This document shows positions 54,356 through 63,288 of a DNA stretch of 64,000 nt, piece by piece. Below the pieces are notes generated by a model that saw only the letters and a program-made list of their open reading frames with translations, ran no database searches and was not told where the DNA came from. Made by a program: the position numbers and the translations under genes. The DNA comes from Planctomycetota bacterium (GTDB taxonomy: Bacteria; Planctomycetota; Planctomycetia; Planctomycetales; Planctomycetaceae): positions 1 through 64,000 of the forward strand of contig JAURQH010000100.1 in NCBI GenBank assembly GCA_030836185.1, in the 5' to 3' direction. Within the stretch, counting starts at the first letter, position 1; the number at the start of each line of letters is the position of its first letter.

Positions 54356-54934
54356 TTATTCTTCTTCAGCAGATTTCTCTGCAGCCTTCTCTTTTTCATG
54401 TTCATGGTCTTCGTCACCCTCTTCATGGTCGTGTCCTTCGTGGTCATGATCATGTTCGAGTTCACCTTCGTATTCTTTTCCATCGATGGTGATGTGAATG
54501 TGGCCGTGCAGTTTTTCAATATCAGTGATTTCTTCAGGAACTTTGTCTGCTTTCACCACAAAGACAGACGACGTTCCTTCGGGCTCGCCTTCAACCGGCA
54601 TAGGAGTCAATTCGAGCTCAATTTCGGAATCGTCTTCGCCTTCCAGCTCAAAAATGACATCTCCAACAGCAACAGGAATAGCCGTTTCGACATCATCGGC
54701 TAAAACATAGATGGTGATGGTGCGATCCTCGCCCATGGTCACTTCCAGATGAGCTGAGTGATCTTCGGTCAATTCAATCACATGTCCGCCATGCGGGCCT
54801 TCGTGGTGGTGGTCATGATCGTGATTTTCTTCGGCGTCACCGTAATCCTGATACTCGGCTTCTTTTTCCGGGCAACCGGTAAACAACGTTAAGACCATGA
54901 CAGATAAAAACGCGTGAAGTGTAATGCGTAACAT
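54356..54934 (-). CDS. Histidine-rich lipoprotein, probable metal binder
   Basis: A 192-residue lipoprotein. The signal ends at TGC with Cys21. Two His/Asp clusters lie at about 38-51 (HDHDHHHEGPHGGH) and 163-175 (HDHDHEGHDHEE). Between them a compact beta-rich domain contains ITIYVLADDVETAIPV and IHITIDGKEYEGEL. The His clusters resemble zinc or nickel buffer sites in the periplasm. ACGGAG precedes the ATG. It lies 58 bases downstream of the DUF1559 lipoprotein gene and probably shares its operon. Confidence 0.72.
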   Translation of the reverse strand: MLRITLHAFLSVMVLTLFTGCPEKEAEYQDYGDAEENHDHDHHHEGPHGGHVIELTEDHSAHLEVTMGEDRTITIYVLADDVETAIPVAVGDVIFELEGEDDSEIELELTPMPVEGEPEGTSSVFVVKADKVPEEITDIEKLHGHIHITIDGKEYEGELEHDHDHEGHDHEEGDEDHEHEKEKAAEKSAEEE

Positions 54935-54992
54935 GTTGAACTCCGTTTGTGGGTAATAATTGAATACTTACGATATTTGATTTGATTACATT

Positions 54993-56978
54993 TTAGAAGT
55001 CGTCGATGATTTCGCCACCATTTCGGGTGATTAAGGCTTTGATTGTCTCGTCTGAAATAGTTTCGATGTTGATCGTGCGGACCGATCCATCAACCATGAG
55101 AATCATCAGTTGTCCGTTCTCTAAAGTGCCGAAAGTTTTGAGGGGATTTTCTTCATTTAATGTTAATCCGCCCGGTTTGGTCCAAGTGTCGGCTTTGTCG
55201 GCTCCGGCTTGAACAACGAAGAGTGTGTTAGAAGTTCCATCGGTGAAGTCGCGAAAGCTCAGTCCTTTGTCGAGGTTAAAGGCGGTGTTTTCACCCACAA
55301 ACACATGAAACACAGTTTTTCCTTCTTCGGTCACCTCGGGTGTCTGGAACACTTCAGGCATTTTCGAAATCAATGCCTTGTTGTGTTCGCTGTCCCAAGG
55401 TTCGTCGAGATTGAATTGATTATAGAGTGGAGCCTGTTCGATATAAGGTAAAATATGGACTCGCCAACTCAGTCCTTTTTTCTCACCGTCATGATTGCTG
55501 CCAGCCGAAGGCAGGCTATTGTAGACAGCATGATAGTTGTGGAAAGCCAATCCCATCTGTTTGAGTTGATTTTTTTGTGATGAACTTTGCGCTGATTTTT
55601 TGGCTTCCTCGATAGCCGGTTTCAAAACTTCTGGCAGTTTATTGAAGTCAGCCGGTTTGGGGATCGAGATCGTCAATCGTGTGCCGTCGGCTTTGTTGGT
55701 GATGCCGGCCACCAATTGGTCGGCCATCGCTTCGAGAACTTTCTTGCCCGCTTCATCCACAGGGGCTTCCTGTTGGAGTGCTGCCGGTTTCATCATTTTA
55801 TATTGTTCACGTCCCATGTCGGCTAATTCTGTCAGTTTGTCGTTCGCACTACTCACGGTCTCGGCAGAGGTGCCGACTAAGCTGACACTCAAGAGCGAAT
55901 CTGAAGAAATACCTCCTGTGATCGTCAATGTCTTCAATTCTGAGACAAGCTTCAGTCCCATCGCCAAGTTGGGATCCTGACCGGCACCGAACATCTGGCC
56001 TAAGCCGACGAGCATCGGGCTGAGTTGAGTCATGTCGATCACGACTATCAGGTCGTTTGCAGAGTCGATCTGTTTGAGTTCCGAGATCAGTGGGCTGTTT
56101 GTCGTTTTGGTTTCGACCATCTTTTTCAACAAGGTCGATTTGGTGACAATGATTGTTTTCTCGTCCGCGAAATGGATCACAACGTCCATGCCGGGAACAG
56201 GAGCTTTTTTCACGGCTAACCCATCCTGTTCTCCATCTTCTAATGGAGGAATCGGCTTGTCGTCGAAGAATGTCTTCGGATCCACATTTTCTGTGAATCG
56301 AACGATCACCGTGGGGACAGGAGGTGGGCCCATTTCTCCCGGGCCGTCTCCACCCGGTCCATCCGCAGGGCCCAAACCAGGTTGAAAATTGACTGGTTGA
56401 AGGGTTTGATTCTGCGGAGAAATGTTACCTTGATCGGGAAGGGCAGGGCCGTCTTCTTCAGGAGCTTTTTCTGGCTCGAGGCCGTCGGGACTATTCAGTT
56501 GCGGCCCCACATCGTCAAACTGATCTGGAGGACCACCACCAAAACCAAAGAGTCCGGGAGCCTGCATCGCGGCCGCTGACGCGGAGTTCTCATCTCCCAA
56601 CACAACAATTTGAGCAATCGTCCGAGGATCAAAACCAGATTGATCAATGATGTCCGTCATGCCTTTTTCGAGAGGAACTCCCGCCTTTTCCAGTTCACTC
56701 ACAAACGGTGATGACAAAATTCGGGCAGGATGAACAATCACGGCACTGGTGAAATCGTCGGTGATGTAAGAGAGATCGAGGGAAGACGCTGATGCCAAGG
56801 ATTTCACAGTGGATGTGATCGATTTTGTGTCGGAGCTCTCGGGAGTATCAGGGCTTGTTTCCGAGGTTTCCGAGCTCCCATTTTCTGCGGGAGGCGCGGA
56901 ATCTTCCGAGCCGCAACCGGCGAGGAAACCGATTCCAAAAACAAAACTCAAAAGCAAAAGCCATTGTGAGCGTAACAT
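54993..56978 (-). CDS. Lipoprotein with C-terminal DUF1559 domain
   Basis: A 661-residue protein that lacks the usual pseudopilin N-terminus. It starts with a lipoprotein signal (FGIGFLAGC) and an acidic Ser/Pro/Glu linker. A long unknown domain follows (about 75-480), with a Pro/Gly-rich insert (about 170-250). The last 190 residues are DUF1559: SSSQKNQLKQMGLAFHNYH, then YIEQAPLYNQF and MVDGSVRTINIE. This is a different way to anchor the DUF1559 domain. The second ATG (56978) is chosen because GGAGA lies at proper distance; the first is 56984. Confidence 0.82.
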   Translation of the reverse strand: MLRSQWLLLLSFVFGIGFLAGCGSEDSAPPAENGSSETSETSPDTPESSDTKSITSTVKSLASASSLDLSYITDDFTSAVIVHPARILSSPFVSELEKAGVPLEKGMTDIIDQSGFDPRTIAQIVVLGDENSASAAAMQAPGLFGFGGGPPDQFDDVGPQLNSPDGLEPEKAPEEDGPALPDQGNISPQNQTLQPVNFQPGLGPADGPGGDGPGEMGPPPVPTVIVRFTENVDPKTFFDDKPIPPLEDGEQDGLAVKKAPVPGMDVVIHFADEKTIIVTKSTLLKKMVETKTTNSPLISELKQIDSANDLIVVIDMTQLSPMLVGLGQMFGAGQDPNLAMGLKLVSELKTLTITGGISSDSLLSVSLVGTSAETVSSANDKLTELADMGREQYKMMKPAALQQEAPVDEAGKKVLEAMADQLVAGITNKADGTRLTISIPKPADFNKLPEVLKPAIEEAKKSAQSSSQKNQLKQMGLAFHNYHAVYNSLPSAGSNHDGEKKGLSWRVHILPYIEQAPLYNQFNLDEPWDSEHNKALISKMPEVFQTPEVTEEGKTVFHVFVGENTAFNLDKGLSFRDFTDGTSNTLFVVQAGADKADTWTKPGGLTLNEENPLKTFGTLENGQLMILMVDGSVRTINIETISDETIKALITRNGGEIIDDF

Positions 56979-57213
56979 CTTCATTCTCCAAAGTTGACAG
57001 CAAGGTGTGCGTAGATTTCAGGGTAAAGACGATGAGAAAATAATGAGAAGTGAGCCGTTTAGTGTAACCGGAGTCGAATCGTGAGAGCAAATGCCAATCC
57101 GTCGATTTTATGCGGGGATTTGCCTCTCCAGTTTTTCAGCGAAAATTCTCATTCATCTCATCGGGTGATCTGATAGGATTTGAGAACACCAATGACTCAA
57201 AGGAACTTCCGTC

Positions 57214-58773
57214 ATGAGATCCAAACAGTACGGCGTTGATCGACGTCATTTCCTCAAATATCTTTCTGCGCTTTCGACTGTTCCCTTATTGGGGCAACAG
57301 GTCGAAGGGCGTGTTCTCCAGCAGCCCAAGTTTAAAGAGAACCCGTTTGCGCTGGGTGTCGCTTCGGGCGATCCTGCACCGACCGGGTTTGTGATTTGGA
57401 CCCGGTTAGCTCCCGATCCTCTTCATGACGGCGGGATGCCGGCCGATTTTATGAATGTCCGTTGGCAAGTCGCCGAAGACGAACAGATGACGAAAGTGGT
57501 TCAAAAAGGGACGGTCATCGCGACTCCTCAACTTGGCCATTCGGTGCATGTCGAAGTCGAAGGGCTCGAACCCGATCACTGGTATTATTATCAATTCAAA
57601 GTCGGTACAGAAATCAGTGCGGTTGGTCGTTCTCGGACGACACCCAAGTTCGGCACGATGCCCGATCAAATGCGGTTTGCGTACACCTCTTGTCAGCATG
57701 TTGAGTATGGGTACTTCAACGGCTATGACCATATGATTAAAGAAGATCTCGACTTGGTTGTTCACCTGGGCGATTACATCTATGAGTACGCGGGTCGCAA
57801 AGATAAGGAACGCGCCCACATCGGTGGTGAGGTGAAATCGCTCGACGAATATCGTAATCGGTATGCGCAGTATCGATTGGATGCGGGATTGCAGGAAACT
57901 CATCGTCTCTTCCCCTGGTTGGTGACATGGGACGATCACGAGTTCGATAACAACTACGCGAATCTCGTTTCCGAAGAAGACGGAATTTCACCGGAAGAGT
58001 TTCTCTACCGCCGCATGAATGCGTATCAGGCGTATTACGAAGTCATGCCTTTGCGCAAAGCGACCATGCCTCGCGGTCCGAATATGAAACTGTATCGGAA
58101 GGTTCAATACGGACGCTTGGCGAACTTTTATGTTCTCGATACACGACAATATCGCACCGATCAACCGAACGACGACGGCAACACCGATCTTGTCGGCAAG
58201 GTGTTTGATTCTCACGCCACGATGCTGGGTGAAAAGCAGGAAGGTTGGTTGATGTCGAACCTGTTGCACACCAAGTCGACCTGGAACATCCTCGCCCAAC
58301 AGGTGATGATGGCCCGCGTGAATCGCGGTGAAGGGGAGAATCGCATGTTTAGCATGGATCAATGGCCCGGCTATGATGTCAGCCGCACGCGTTTGTTACG
58401 TTTCTTCAATGATCGTCAAGTTCCCAATCCTGTCGTCTTGACCGGCGATATTCATACAAACTGGGTTAACGACCTGCACGTTGATTTTGATGATCCCAAG
58501 TCCCCCGTCGTGGGGACGGAATTTGTCGGCACTTCGATGACATCAGGAGGGAACGGTGGAACCCGCATTGAACAGTTTGAGCGTGCAGCCGCCAATAATG
58601 ATTTTGTGAAATGGTACAATGCAGAACGCGGGTATGTCGCCTGTACCTTAACACCCGATGAATGGAAAACCGATTTCCGAGTGACGCCTATTGTAGAGAC
58701 GCCCGGTTCAGAACTCATCACACGAGCGAGTTACGTGATTGAAGCCGGTCAAGCGGGCGCACACCCGGCATAA
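57214..58773 (+). CDS. phoD: Alkaline phosphatase D (PhoD)
   Basis: A 519-residue secreted phosphodiesterase/phosphatase of the PhoD family. It has a twin-arginine-like signal (DRRHFLKYLSALSTVPLLGQQ), then an N-terminal Ig-like domain (about 45-140). The metallophosphoesterase core has TSCQHVEYGYF, VVHLGDYIYEYAG, TWDDHEFDNNY and LTGDIHTNW, together holding the metal-binding Asp, Asn and His residues. It releases phosphate from organic esters outside the cytoplasm. AAAGGAACTTCC precedes the ATG. It is divergent from the DUF1559 lipoprotein operon. Confidence 0.94.
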   Translation: MRSKQYGVDRRHFLKYLSALSTVPLLGQQVEGRVLQQPKFKENPFALGVASGDPAPTGFVIWTRLAPDPLHDGGMPADFMNVRWQVAEDEQMTKVVQKGTVIATPQLGHSVHVEVEGLEPDHWYYYQFKVGTEISAVGRSRTTPKFGTMPDQMRFAYTSCQHVEYGYFNGYDHMIKEDLDLVVHLGDYIYEYAGRKDKERAHIGGEVKSLDEYRNRYAQYRLDAGLQETHRLFPWLVTWDDHEFDNNYANLVSEEDGISPEEFLYRRMNAYQAYYEVMPLRKATMPRGPNMKLYRKVQYGRLANFYVLDTRQYRTDQPNDDGNTDLVGKVFDSHATMLGEKQEGWLMSNLLHTKSTWNILAQQVMMARVNRGEGENRMFSMDQWPGYDVSRTRLLRFFNDRQVPNPVVLTGDIHTNWVNDLHVDFDDPKSPVVGTEFVGTSMTSGGNGGTRIEQFERAAANNDFVKWYNAERGYVACTLTPDEWKTDFRVTPIVETPGSELITRASYVIEAGQAGAHPA

Positions 58774-58813
58774 TGCTAGTCTTCAAAAATTCTCGATACA
58801 GAAAGCGGCTCAC

Positions 58814-59443
58814 ATGAAATCTCTATTTGCTTTCGCCTTTGTGGCGACTTTGCTGTGTGGCTCATTAACTGCTGCCGAGCCAAAACCGGTTGTCGATGAA
58901 ACTTTCGATGCTCCGCTGTCCAAAAAATGGACCAAGCAGACGGGTGCCTGGAAAGTTGAAGAGGGAGTCCTGAAAGTCTCGCAACTGAAAGCCGACAACC
59001 ATATTGCCGCGTTCCGTTTGCGACAGCCGATTCAGGATGCACGCATTCAGGTCGATTTTACATTACACGGTGCGAAAGTCGTGCATCTTGGATTCGATCC
59101 CGCCAAGGGTGAGTTAAAGAAGAAGGGGCATCTCTATTCGGTCGTGCTCACACCCAAGAAGATGGTTGTGCAACTCCATCGCGACAAGAATATCGAAGAG
59201 TCCAAGAACGAAAATCTGGCGACTGCAGAGATCGATCTTCAACAAGGGAAAACCTATTCACTCGTCCTTGCTATGAGAGGGGACCAAGTGGATGTTGAGC
59301 TCAAGCAACAGGGGACCAGCCAGTCGGTTAAAACCAGCGCCCGTCATCCCTCGATTCATGTCAAAAAACCGGGGCTTGTCTTTCGAGTCGGTGGTGCAGA
59401 TGATCGGGAATTGCATCTCGACCGAGTGCGTGTCTGGAACTGA
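58814..59443 (+). CDS. Secreted lectin/glucanase-like domain protein
   Basis: A 209-residue exported protein. The signal peptide MKSLFAFAFVATLLCGSLTA ends at about residue 21. The mature domain (WTKQTGAWKVEEGVLKVSQ, then HIAAFRLRQPIQDARIQVDF and ending RELHLDRVRVWN) looks like the concanavalin A-like jelly roll seen in DUF1080/family-16 type domains. No catalytic residues are assigned. The ATG at 58814 is chosen over 58739 because it starts the signal peptide. It follows phoD by 40 bases and may be co-transcribed. Confidence 0.75.
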   Translation: MKSLFAFAFVATLLCGSLTAAEPKPVVDETFDAPLSKKWTKQTGAWKVEEGVLKVSQLKADNHIAAFRLRQPIQDARIQVDFTLHGAKVVHLGFDPAKGELKKKGHLYSVVLTPKKMVVQLHRDKNIEESKNENLATAEIDLQQGKTYSLVLAMRGDQVDVELKQQGTSQSVKTSARHPSIHVKKPGLVFRVGGADDRELHLDRVRVWN

Positions 59444-59480
59444 TACTGCACGGTGAATTGTGACGGTTCAGTAAGAGTCT

Positions 59481-59509
59481 TTGCTTCAGGTCGGTTTTTG
59501 GGATAAACT
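59481..59509 (+). promoter_or_regulatory. Possible promoter of the DUF1592 gene
   Basis: TTGCTT (59481-59486), 17 bases, then TAAACT (59504-59509). A start near 59516 would leave a usable leader for the ATG at 59550 but only seven bases for the one at 59523. Confidence 0.4.
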
Positions 59510-59549
59510 ATAGATCCTCCCAATGATCCCACCTGATAGACATTCTACT

Positions 59550-61853
59550 ATGCGCATTGTTCTCTTCATATCGATTGCTTTATCTGGATTGAGTGTTGAT
59601 GCGGCTCAGTCACCTGAAGCCGATGATCACTTTGAATCCAAAATTCGTCCGTTGTTGATCAAGTATTGCGCGGCGTGTCACGATCCTGAAGAGGAAGAAA
59701 ACGCGGCCCCATTTTTACGTGCTGAAAACGTCGAGCAGATCGGCAAAATGAGATCTTTGTGGAGTAGTGCGGCTGAGCAGTTGCAGAATCGTACGATGCC
59801 CCCCGCTGATGAAGATCAACCCTCCGAAGCCGACCGGCTAATGCTCTCGACTTGGATTGAGAAAACGCTCGAAGCCACCGCTTGTTCCAGTGGAGAGTAC
59901 GCAGGGCGTGTGATCACACGACGGCTCAATCGTCGGGAATATGATAACACGATCCGTGATTTGCTCGGTGTTGATCTCAAAGCTTCGGACAAGTTCCCCG
60001 TCGATGGTTCGGGGGGAGAGGGATTCGATAACAACGGCGAGACTCTTTTTCTGCCGACTATGTTGATGGAACGGTATCTGACAGCCGCTTCAGAGGCTCT
60101 CGATGCGACGATCATTTCTCCTGCTTTGGAATTGAAGTATTCGCCGTCCGACTTTTTGCCTTCCCTCGAACAAGATGATCTGAAAGTTCGCACTATCGAA
60201 CAGAAAAAACAGATCAATGCTTTGGGGACAGTTTTCAATGACGGCCAATATCAGGTACGGATTGTCGTCAAAACCAATGAGTCACCCGCCAATCTGGTGT
60301 TCAAACTGGACGGCATTGCGGCAGAACGATTTGAAATCAAAAATGCAGAACTCCCGCAGATTCAGCTTAATGCCGTGGTTCGTTTATCGCGTGGCAATCA
60401 TGTGCTGTCATTACGGTGTCCCGAGAATTCGGTCGTTGATGTCGTTTCGTTAGAGATCCGGGAGCAACGCGAAACTCCCTCGGAAGAGATGCGACAACGC
60501 CATCAAAATCTGCTGAAACTCAAAGCCGATACGCTACCGGAATCCCCCCATCAACACGCGCGCGAAGTTCTCACCCAGTTCATGCCGTTGGTGTTTCGTC
60601 GCCCCGTCAGTCCCGAAGAGGTCGAGCGATTTTTGACTCTGTATGACCGTGGTGCAGAACGCGGCGATCCTTTTACGGAATCGATGAAGCTCGCATTGCG
60701 AGGAGTGTTAGTTTCACCACATTTTTTGTTTCGAGTCGAGAGCGATCCACAGAGTGACCAACCGGAGTTACTGGATGACTATGAACTCGCTTCACGCCTT
60801 TCGTATTTTCTTTGGTCCACCATGCCCGACGAACAACTGTTTCAATTAGCGAAGGAAAAACAGCTTCGACAACCTGAGGTGTTGAAGCAGCAGATCAATC
60901 GGATGCTCGATGATCCCAAGGCGGAGCAGTTTGCCTATGAGTTCATCGGCCAGTGGTTGGGGACCAAGGAAGTTGGTGCGTTGGTGGCTCCCGATACGGG
61001 AGTCTTTAAGGGAGAATTTACGACGGAATTGTTATTCGACTTGCAGGAAGAGCCGGTTTATTTCTTTCGTTATTTACTGGCTGAAAATCGTTCGTTACTG
61101 GAATTGATCGATTCAGATTACAGCATCGTCAATAAACGTCTCTCGGGGCATTACGGATTCAAGAAAGAAGATCAACCTAAACAACAACCTTCCAATCCGT
61201 GGGTTCAAAATCCGAAGCGGGGAAGTGGCGGACCCTTCCAAAAAGTGATGCTGCCAGACGAAAAGTGGGGCGGTGTTCTCGGTATGGGGGGCGTGCATAT
61301 GGTGACGTCATACCCCACGCGAACTTCTCCCGTCTTGCGAGGCGGCTGGATATTGGAAACGATGCTCGGCGTCCGAGTTCCTTCCCCACCTCCCGATATC
61401 CCGGAAATTAAACGAAGCAAAAATAGCGAACTCTCGACTCGCGAGATTCTTAAGAAGCATCGAGAGTCTCCCTCCTGTGCGGCCTGTCATAACCTGATGG
61501 ATCCGTTGGGCTTCGCTCTTGATAACTTCGATGTTCTTGGTCGTTGGCGGGAGAAGGAAGGAAAGGCAGATATCGATGCCTCGGCCACACTTCCTTCAGG
61601 TGAATCGTTCAACGGCCCTGCGGGGTTAAGAAGCGTGTTGTTAGACCGTCAGGATGAATTCCTCAACCATCTGACGCGCAAAATGCTCGGCTATGCGTTG
61701 GGACGCAGTTTGAATGATTTTGACGATTGCACCATTCAAAAGATTTCCGAAACGGTCAAGCAGTCAGAGTTTAAGTCTCGTGTGCTGGTTCGCGAAATCA
61801 TTCTGAGTACGCCATTTCGATATCAGCAGAAGACAGAAAATATGCTAGAATAG
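59550..61853 (+). CDS. Planctomycete cytochrome-like DUF1587/1592/1588/1585 protein
   Basis: A 767-residue exported protein of the planctomycete multi-domain family. After the signal MRIVLFISIALSGLSVDAA comes a heme-type C-x-x-C-H motif (KYCAACHD). DUF1587 follows (TRRLNRREYDNTIRDLLGVD), then a DUF1595-like part (FRRPVSPEEVERFLTLYD) and DUF1592 (LVSPHFLFRVESD). DUF1588 (VHMVTSYPTRTSPVLRGGWI) contains a second CAACH, and DUF1585 (TRKMLGYALGRSLNDFDDC) ends the protein. It may be an electron-transfer or degradative protein at the cell surface. Start 59550 is preferred from the promoter; 59523 is possible. The DUF1552 gene follows by 34 bases. Confidence 0.93.
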   Translation: MRIVLFISIALSGLSVDAAQSPEADDHFESKIRPLLIKYCAACHDPEEEENAAPFLRAENVEQIGKMRSLWSSAAEQLQNRTMPPADEDQPSEADRLMLSTWIEKTLEATACSSGEYAGRVITRRLNRREYDNTIRDLLGVDLKASDKFPVDGSGGEGFDNNGETLFLPTMLMERYLTAASEALDATIISPALELKYSPSDFLPSLEQDDLKVRTIEQKKQINALGTVFNDGQYQVRIVVKTNESPANLVFKLDGIAAERFEIKNAELPQIQLNAVVRLSRGNHVLSLRCPENSVVDVVSLEIREQRETPSEEMRQRHQNLLKLKADTLPESPHQHAREVLTQFMPLVFRRPVSPEEVERFLTLYDRGAERGDPFTESMKLALRGVLVSPHFLFRVESDPQSDQPELLDDYELASRLSYFLWSTMPDEQLFQLAKEKQLRQPEVLKQQINRMLDDPKAEQFAYEFIGQWLGTKEVGALVAPDTGVFKGEFTTELLFDLQEEPVYFFRYLLAENRSLLELIDSDYSIVNKRLSGHYGFKKEDQPKQQPSNPWVQNPKRGSGGPFQKVMLPDEKWGGVLGMGGVHMVTSYPTRTSPVLRGGWILETMLGVRVPSPPPDIPEIKRSKNSELSTREILKKHRESPSCAACHNLMDPLGFALDNFDVLGRWREKEGKADIDASATLPSGESFNGPAGLRSVLLDRQDEFLNHLTRKMLGYALGRSLNDFDDCTIQKISETVKQSEFKSRVLVREIILSTPFRYQQKTENMLE

Positions 61854-61887
61854 TGAACTGCCGACTGAGTTCTTCAAGGGTTTTCCA

Positions 61888-63273
61888 ATGAATCCAATTT
61901 TTCAAAAACATCTTTCACGTCGAACACTCCTCAAAGGTGCTGGTGCCGCTCTGGCATTACCTTGGCTGGAGGCGATGTCTCCCGCGCTGTGTGCCGACGA
62001 CTCATTATCGAAACCGCCGGTCCGCTCGGCGTTTCTGTTCATGCCGAACGGTGCGAACCCCAAGTTCTGGACACCCGAGGGAGACGAGGAACAGTTTGAA
62101 CTGTCCCACATGTTGAAATCATTGGCGAATGTCAAAGACGATTTCATGCTGTTGGAAAATTTGTGGAATGAGCAATCCGTTGGTCGAAACGGTCACTGGC
62201 CGAAAGTTCCGGCATTTTTGTCGGGCGGATATGTGGTGAGGACTTCCGGCCGTGATATGGATACCGGCGGGACTTCGGTTGATCAGTTGATGGCCGATCA
62301 AATCGGAAACCGGACACCTCTCCCTTCTTTTGAATTGGGGGTCGATGAAGCTTACACCGGCGTCGATAACATCGGTGGAGGATTTACCCGCATCTATGGT
62401 TCACACATTGCCTGGCGAGATCCTCATACTCCCGTCCCGAAAGAGATCATTCCACAGTTGGCGTTTGATCGATTGTTTCGAACAGGGCGAGCGAACCCGA
62501 TTGTCTCCGGTTTTACGACTCGGCAATCGGCAGTCACCAAATCACTTGTCCGGGATGAGACCAGTGTTCTTGACTTGGTTCGAGAAGATGCGAAATCGTT
62601 ACGCAACAAAGTCGGCAATAATGACAAAGTGAAACTGGACGAATATTTGGAATCGGTACGCTCGGTCGAACGTCGTATCGAAAACACCATGAAGCCGCAA
62701 AAACGGTGGATCAATACCGGTCAGTTTAATGTACCGCGGCCCGGTCCGGGAATTCCCGAAGAACACGTCGAACATCTGCGATTGATGCTCGATATCATGG
62801 TGCTCGCTTTCTGGACAGATTCCACTCGCATCGCGACATTCATGCTGGGGAATGCACAAACCGGCCGAAACTTCTCTTTCCTCGATGGCGTGTCAGGCTC
62901 GTTTCATGGCATCTCGCATCATCGCAATGAAGAAAAACGACTAAAGCAATACGTCGATATTGGAACTTGGCACATTGAGCAGGTGGCGTATTTGCTGGAG
63001 AAAATGAAGTCTCTCGACGAAGCGGGAACATCATTGCTCGACAATTCAATGGTCATGTTCGGCTCAACCTTAAAGGATGGTAACTCTCACGACCCGCACG
63101 ACTTGCCCATCATTTTGGCCGGCCGAGGTGGTGGAACCCTCAAGCCGGGCCGTCGCTTGCGATTTAAGAAGGACACACCGTTGTGCAATCTCCATCTCTC
63201 GCTGCTTGAACGCATGGGAATCGAGAAAGAGTCGTTTGGCGACAGTACCGGTAGGCTCGATGGATTGGGCTGA
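61888..63273 (+). CDS. DUF1552 protein, Tat-exported
   Basis: A 461-residue protein with a twin-arginine signal (SRRTLLKGAGAALALPWLEAM). The mature part has the DUF1552 order RSAFLFMPNGANPKFWTPEGD and FMLLENLWNEQSVGRNGHWP. The end includes MVMFGSTLKDGNSHDPHDLPIIL and LCNLHLSLLERMGI. These proteins resemble the DUF1501/sulfatase-like group that accompanies the DUF1592 cytochrome family, always as the downstream gene. The two genes form an operon and probably work as one exported unit. Exact substrate unknown. Confidence 0.93.
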   Translation: MNPIFQKHLSRRTLLKGAGAALALPWLEAMSPALCADDSLSKPPVRSAFLFMPNGANPKFWTPEGDEEQFELSHMLKSLANVKDDFMLLENLWNEQSVGRNGHWPKVPAFLSGGYVVRTSGRDMDTGGTSVDQLMADQIGNRTPLPSFELGVDEAYTGVDNIGGGFTRIYGSHIAWRDPHTPVPKEIIPQLAFDRLFRTGRANPIVSGFTTRQSAVTKSLVRDETSVLDLVREDAKSLRNKVGNNDKVKLDEYLESVRSVERRIENTMKPQKRWINTGQFNVPRPGPGIPEEHVEHLRLMLDIMVLAFWTDSTRIATFMLGNAQTGRNFSFLDGVSGSFHGISHHRNEEKRLKQYVDIGTWHIEQVAYLLEKMKSLDEAGTSLLDNSMVMFGSTLKDGNSHDPHDLPIILAGRGGGTLKPGRRLRFKKDTPLCNLHLSLLERMGIEKESFGDSTGRLDGLG

Positions 63274-63288
63274 TTAAGAAGACAAACT

